DNA from: Centropus unirufus
Lineage: Eukaryota > Chordata > Aves > Cuculiformes > Centropidae
Reading direction: 5' to 3'
DNA: 64,000 nt
Assembly (NCBI GenBank): GCA_013397695.1
Contig: VYZI01000404.1
Coordinates: forward strand, 89,734 to 153,733
Every line of letters starts with the position of its first letter. The first letter of the stretch is position 1. A program made the translations under genes and the position numbers. Shown piece by piece: positions 62,283 through 64,000 of the stretch. Under the pieces are notes generated by a model. That model ran no database searches and was not told the origin of the DNA. It worked only from the letters and a program-made list of their open reading frames with translations.

Positions 62283-64000
62283 CATATTAACATGACAGGT
62301 TGCAAAGACACTAAATGAACTAGTTTGTATGGTCTTGTGCACTACATGAGTGTTTTTAAACATTTAGAAGAGAAAAATTTAAATCACAAACAAAAACCTG
62401 ATTTCCTACCCTTCCTGAAAAACTTATGCTCAATTTCAAATCAATATGTTTTCCAAGAATTTAGCATAGATATTTTTAATTCAAGATCTTCACAATACCT
62501 ATATTTTGACATACTACCAGAAATGGCACTAATCTACACCAAGGGGAGATGGCAGCAGATAAGGGTAGAAAATTCAGATTTTAACCCTGACATAAATTTT
62601 AACTGGAAATAGATTTTTTATTTGAGTTATAAGAGGTAGAAGATTTATGATTAATTTGAATAGATATTCAGAAAATGTTGACCTTGCAAAAGCCATAAGT
62701 TTGTGAGAACACATCTACTGCTTGTCACACTGCTTCAACGTCACTTTTGTCTCATTAAAGTTTATACTTTTAATTCAGAAACCCGCAAACACTGAAATGT
62801 GCATAGAGTTTACTTGAATGAGTAGTGACACCGAAGCCTCTATAAACTCTTCAGTGAGCAGAAATTATTTACATATTAAAGCACTTGACATCAACTCTCT
62901 TTCCTTTTAACAATTTCAGCAAATATTCAGATCCTCTGCCATGCACCACGTAGCTAGATAGATGAGTAGACACACAGGCAGAACCTAGTGTGACTCTATG
63001 GGTTTACACAACGTTCTCTCAAAGGTGCAAATGAATTCTTCCTGTGACTGTGAATAGGTGCTTGTGCATCACTATAGCTATTGTCTGAGACACAGTCTTT
63101 GCAGCATTCTGTGAAGATAAAATATCCACTGCTCATACCATTAGTCCACTGAAAGCCTCTACAGTTGAAATAAAAATAATAGCAACAGTCTAGTTTGCTA
63201 ATGTGCATAATCATTGTAAATTATAACTGTCAGTAGTCTCAAACCTACCCCATGAAAACATAAGGTAACAATTTAGCCTTATAATACTATTCTCAGAGAA
63301 GAAGAATACTCACAGGAAACTTAAGTAATATGGGGATTATAACATATGTTCTAAAAATAGAATGTTTTGGAATTCTTCTTTCCCTTTCTTTTTTTTTTCC
63401 CTAAATGGAATATTTCCATAAAAAGTGCTGTGTGCAGAATTTTACACTCAGTTTCCATTGTTGAAATTATACCAGTCTCAATTTAGAGTTAGTGAAGATG
63501 CACATAGTGATTTTAATTCTGAATGGAATACTGGAAGGTGCCAGAACAGCAATAGCTTTAGTCTACAAATAATAGCGTGCAACCACAGGGGAGAAAATGC
63601 ATCCTCCCTCCCTAAATATATAGTAAAAATAACGCTGAAATTGCAGGCGGTTGCTTATCTTTATGATCTGGACAGTGTGCCTCATTTTCATTTTCTCTCA
63701 CACAAAGACAGATTCAATACGTAAAGACAGTGTCTTACAGTTTGAAAAGAGGAACAAAAGAAAGCTATATTATAAATTAATATGAGAAGTCATAGATTTG
63801 TTGACTCAAACTGCGTTAAGAAATAAGTAATTTTGGACTCGCTTTTTAGGAAACTGCAATCTCATCAAAATGTCTTTTATACAAAAAGCAATATTCAGGT
63901 TTTTGGTTTTGCCAATACACACAAAGATGAGGCATGCTATGGACATTAATTTTTGCTTGCTTATCTTACATTGTGTCAACTTATGTTCACAATCCCGTAT

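Larger units (their letters stand above)
20707..64000 (-). other. Upstream ZFHX4 intron (partial, more than 43 kb), no exon recognised
   Basis: From the acceptor at 20707 to the right edge, no frame carries the C2H2 fingers expected of the preceding ZFHX4 exons. Short open frames (60-144 codons) lie on both strands without recognisable domains. Apart from the features listed separately, the DNA is AT-rich intron. A small exon could have been missed by eye, and 70 bases are undetermined. Confidence 0.7.

Overview
The window is vertebrate nuclear DNA, AT-rich and intron-dominated. It holds one recognisable protein-coding gene, on the minus strand: the 3' half of ZFHX4 (zinc finger homeobox 4), a giant transcription factor with C2H2 zinc fingers and four homeodomains. 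A 5'-truncated CR1 LINE at about 33.36-34.25 kb, ending in the octamer-like CTATAATTCTATAG tail, points to a sauropsid, most likely a bird. The generally low density of recognisable repeats fits a bird too. The species cannot be fixed from the sequence.

Five coding exons can be placed by reading frame, splice sites and phase. In transcription order they are 20706-20590, 14623-14490, 14314-14114, 11976-11859 and 11022-5638. All phases join without a break, giving 5,955 coding bases (1,985 codons). The last of these is a 5,385-bp exon that alone carries all four homeodomains, nine zinc fingers, a Q-rich stretch and two polyproline tracts. The N-terminal exons are not visible and should lie beyond the right edge. 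The final C-terminal exon should lie beyond the left edge.

Layout: 1-5637 is the start of the last intron (no coding signal). 5638-20706 is the exon cluster, with introns of 836, 2137, 175 and 5966 bp. 20707-64000 is more than 43 kb of one upstream intron. That intron contains the CR1, several short tandem and inverted repeats, a 70-N assembly gap (52745-52814) and stretches that look like developmental regulatory DNA. The most striking of these is a run of seven exact TATTGAT/ATCAATA heptamers between 43698 and 44295, the core recognised by ONECUT/HNF6-type cut-homeodomain factors.

No second gene, RNA gene, CRISPR array or new enzymatic system was found. Interest lies in candidate cis-regulatory and structural DNA within the ZFHX4 introns and in splicing details of the gene. 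Conservation could not be tested here, so regulatory calls are inferences.
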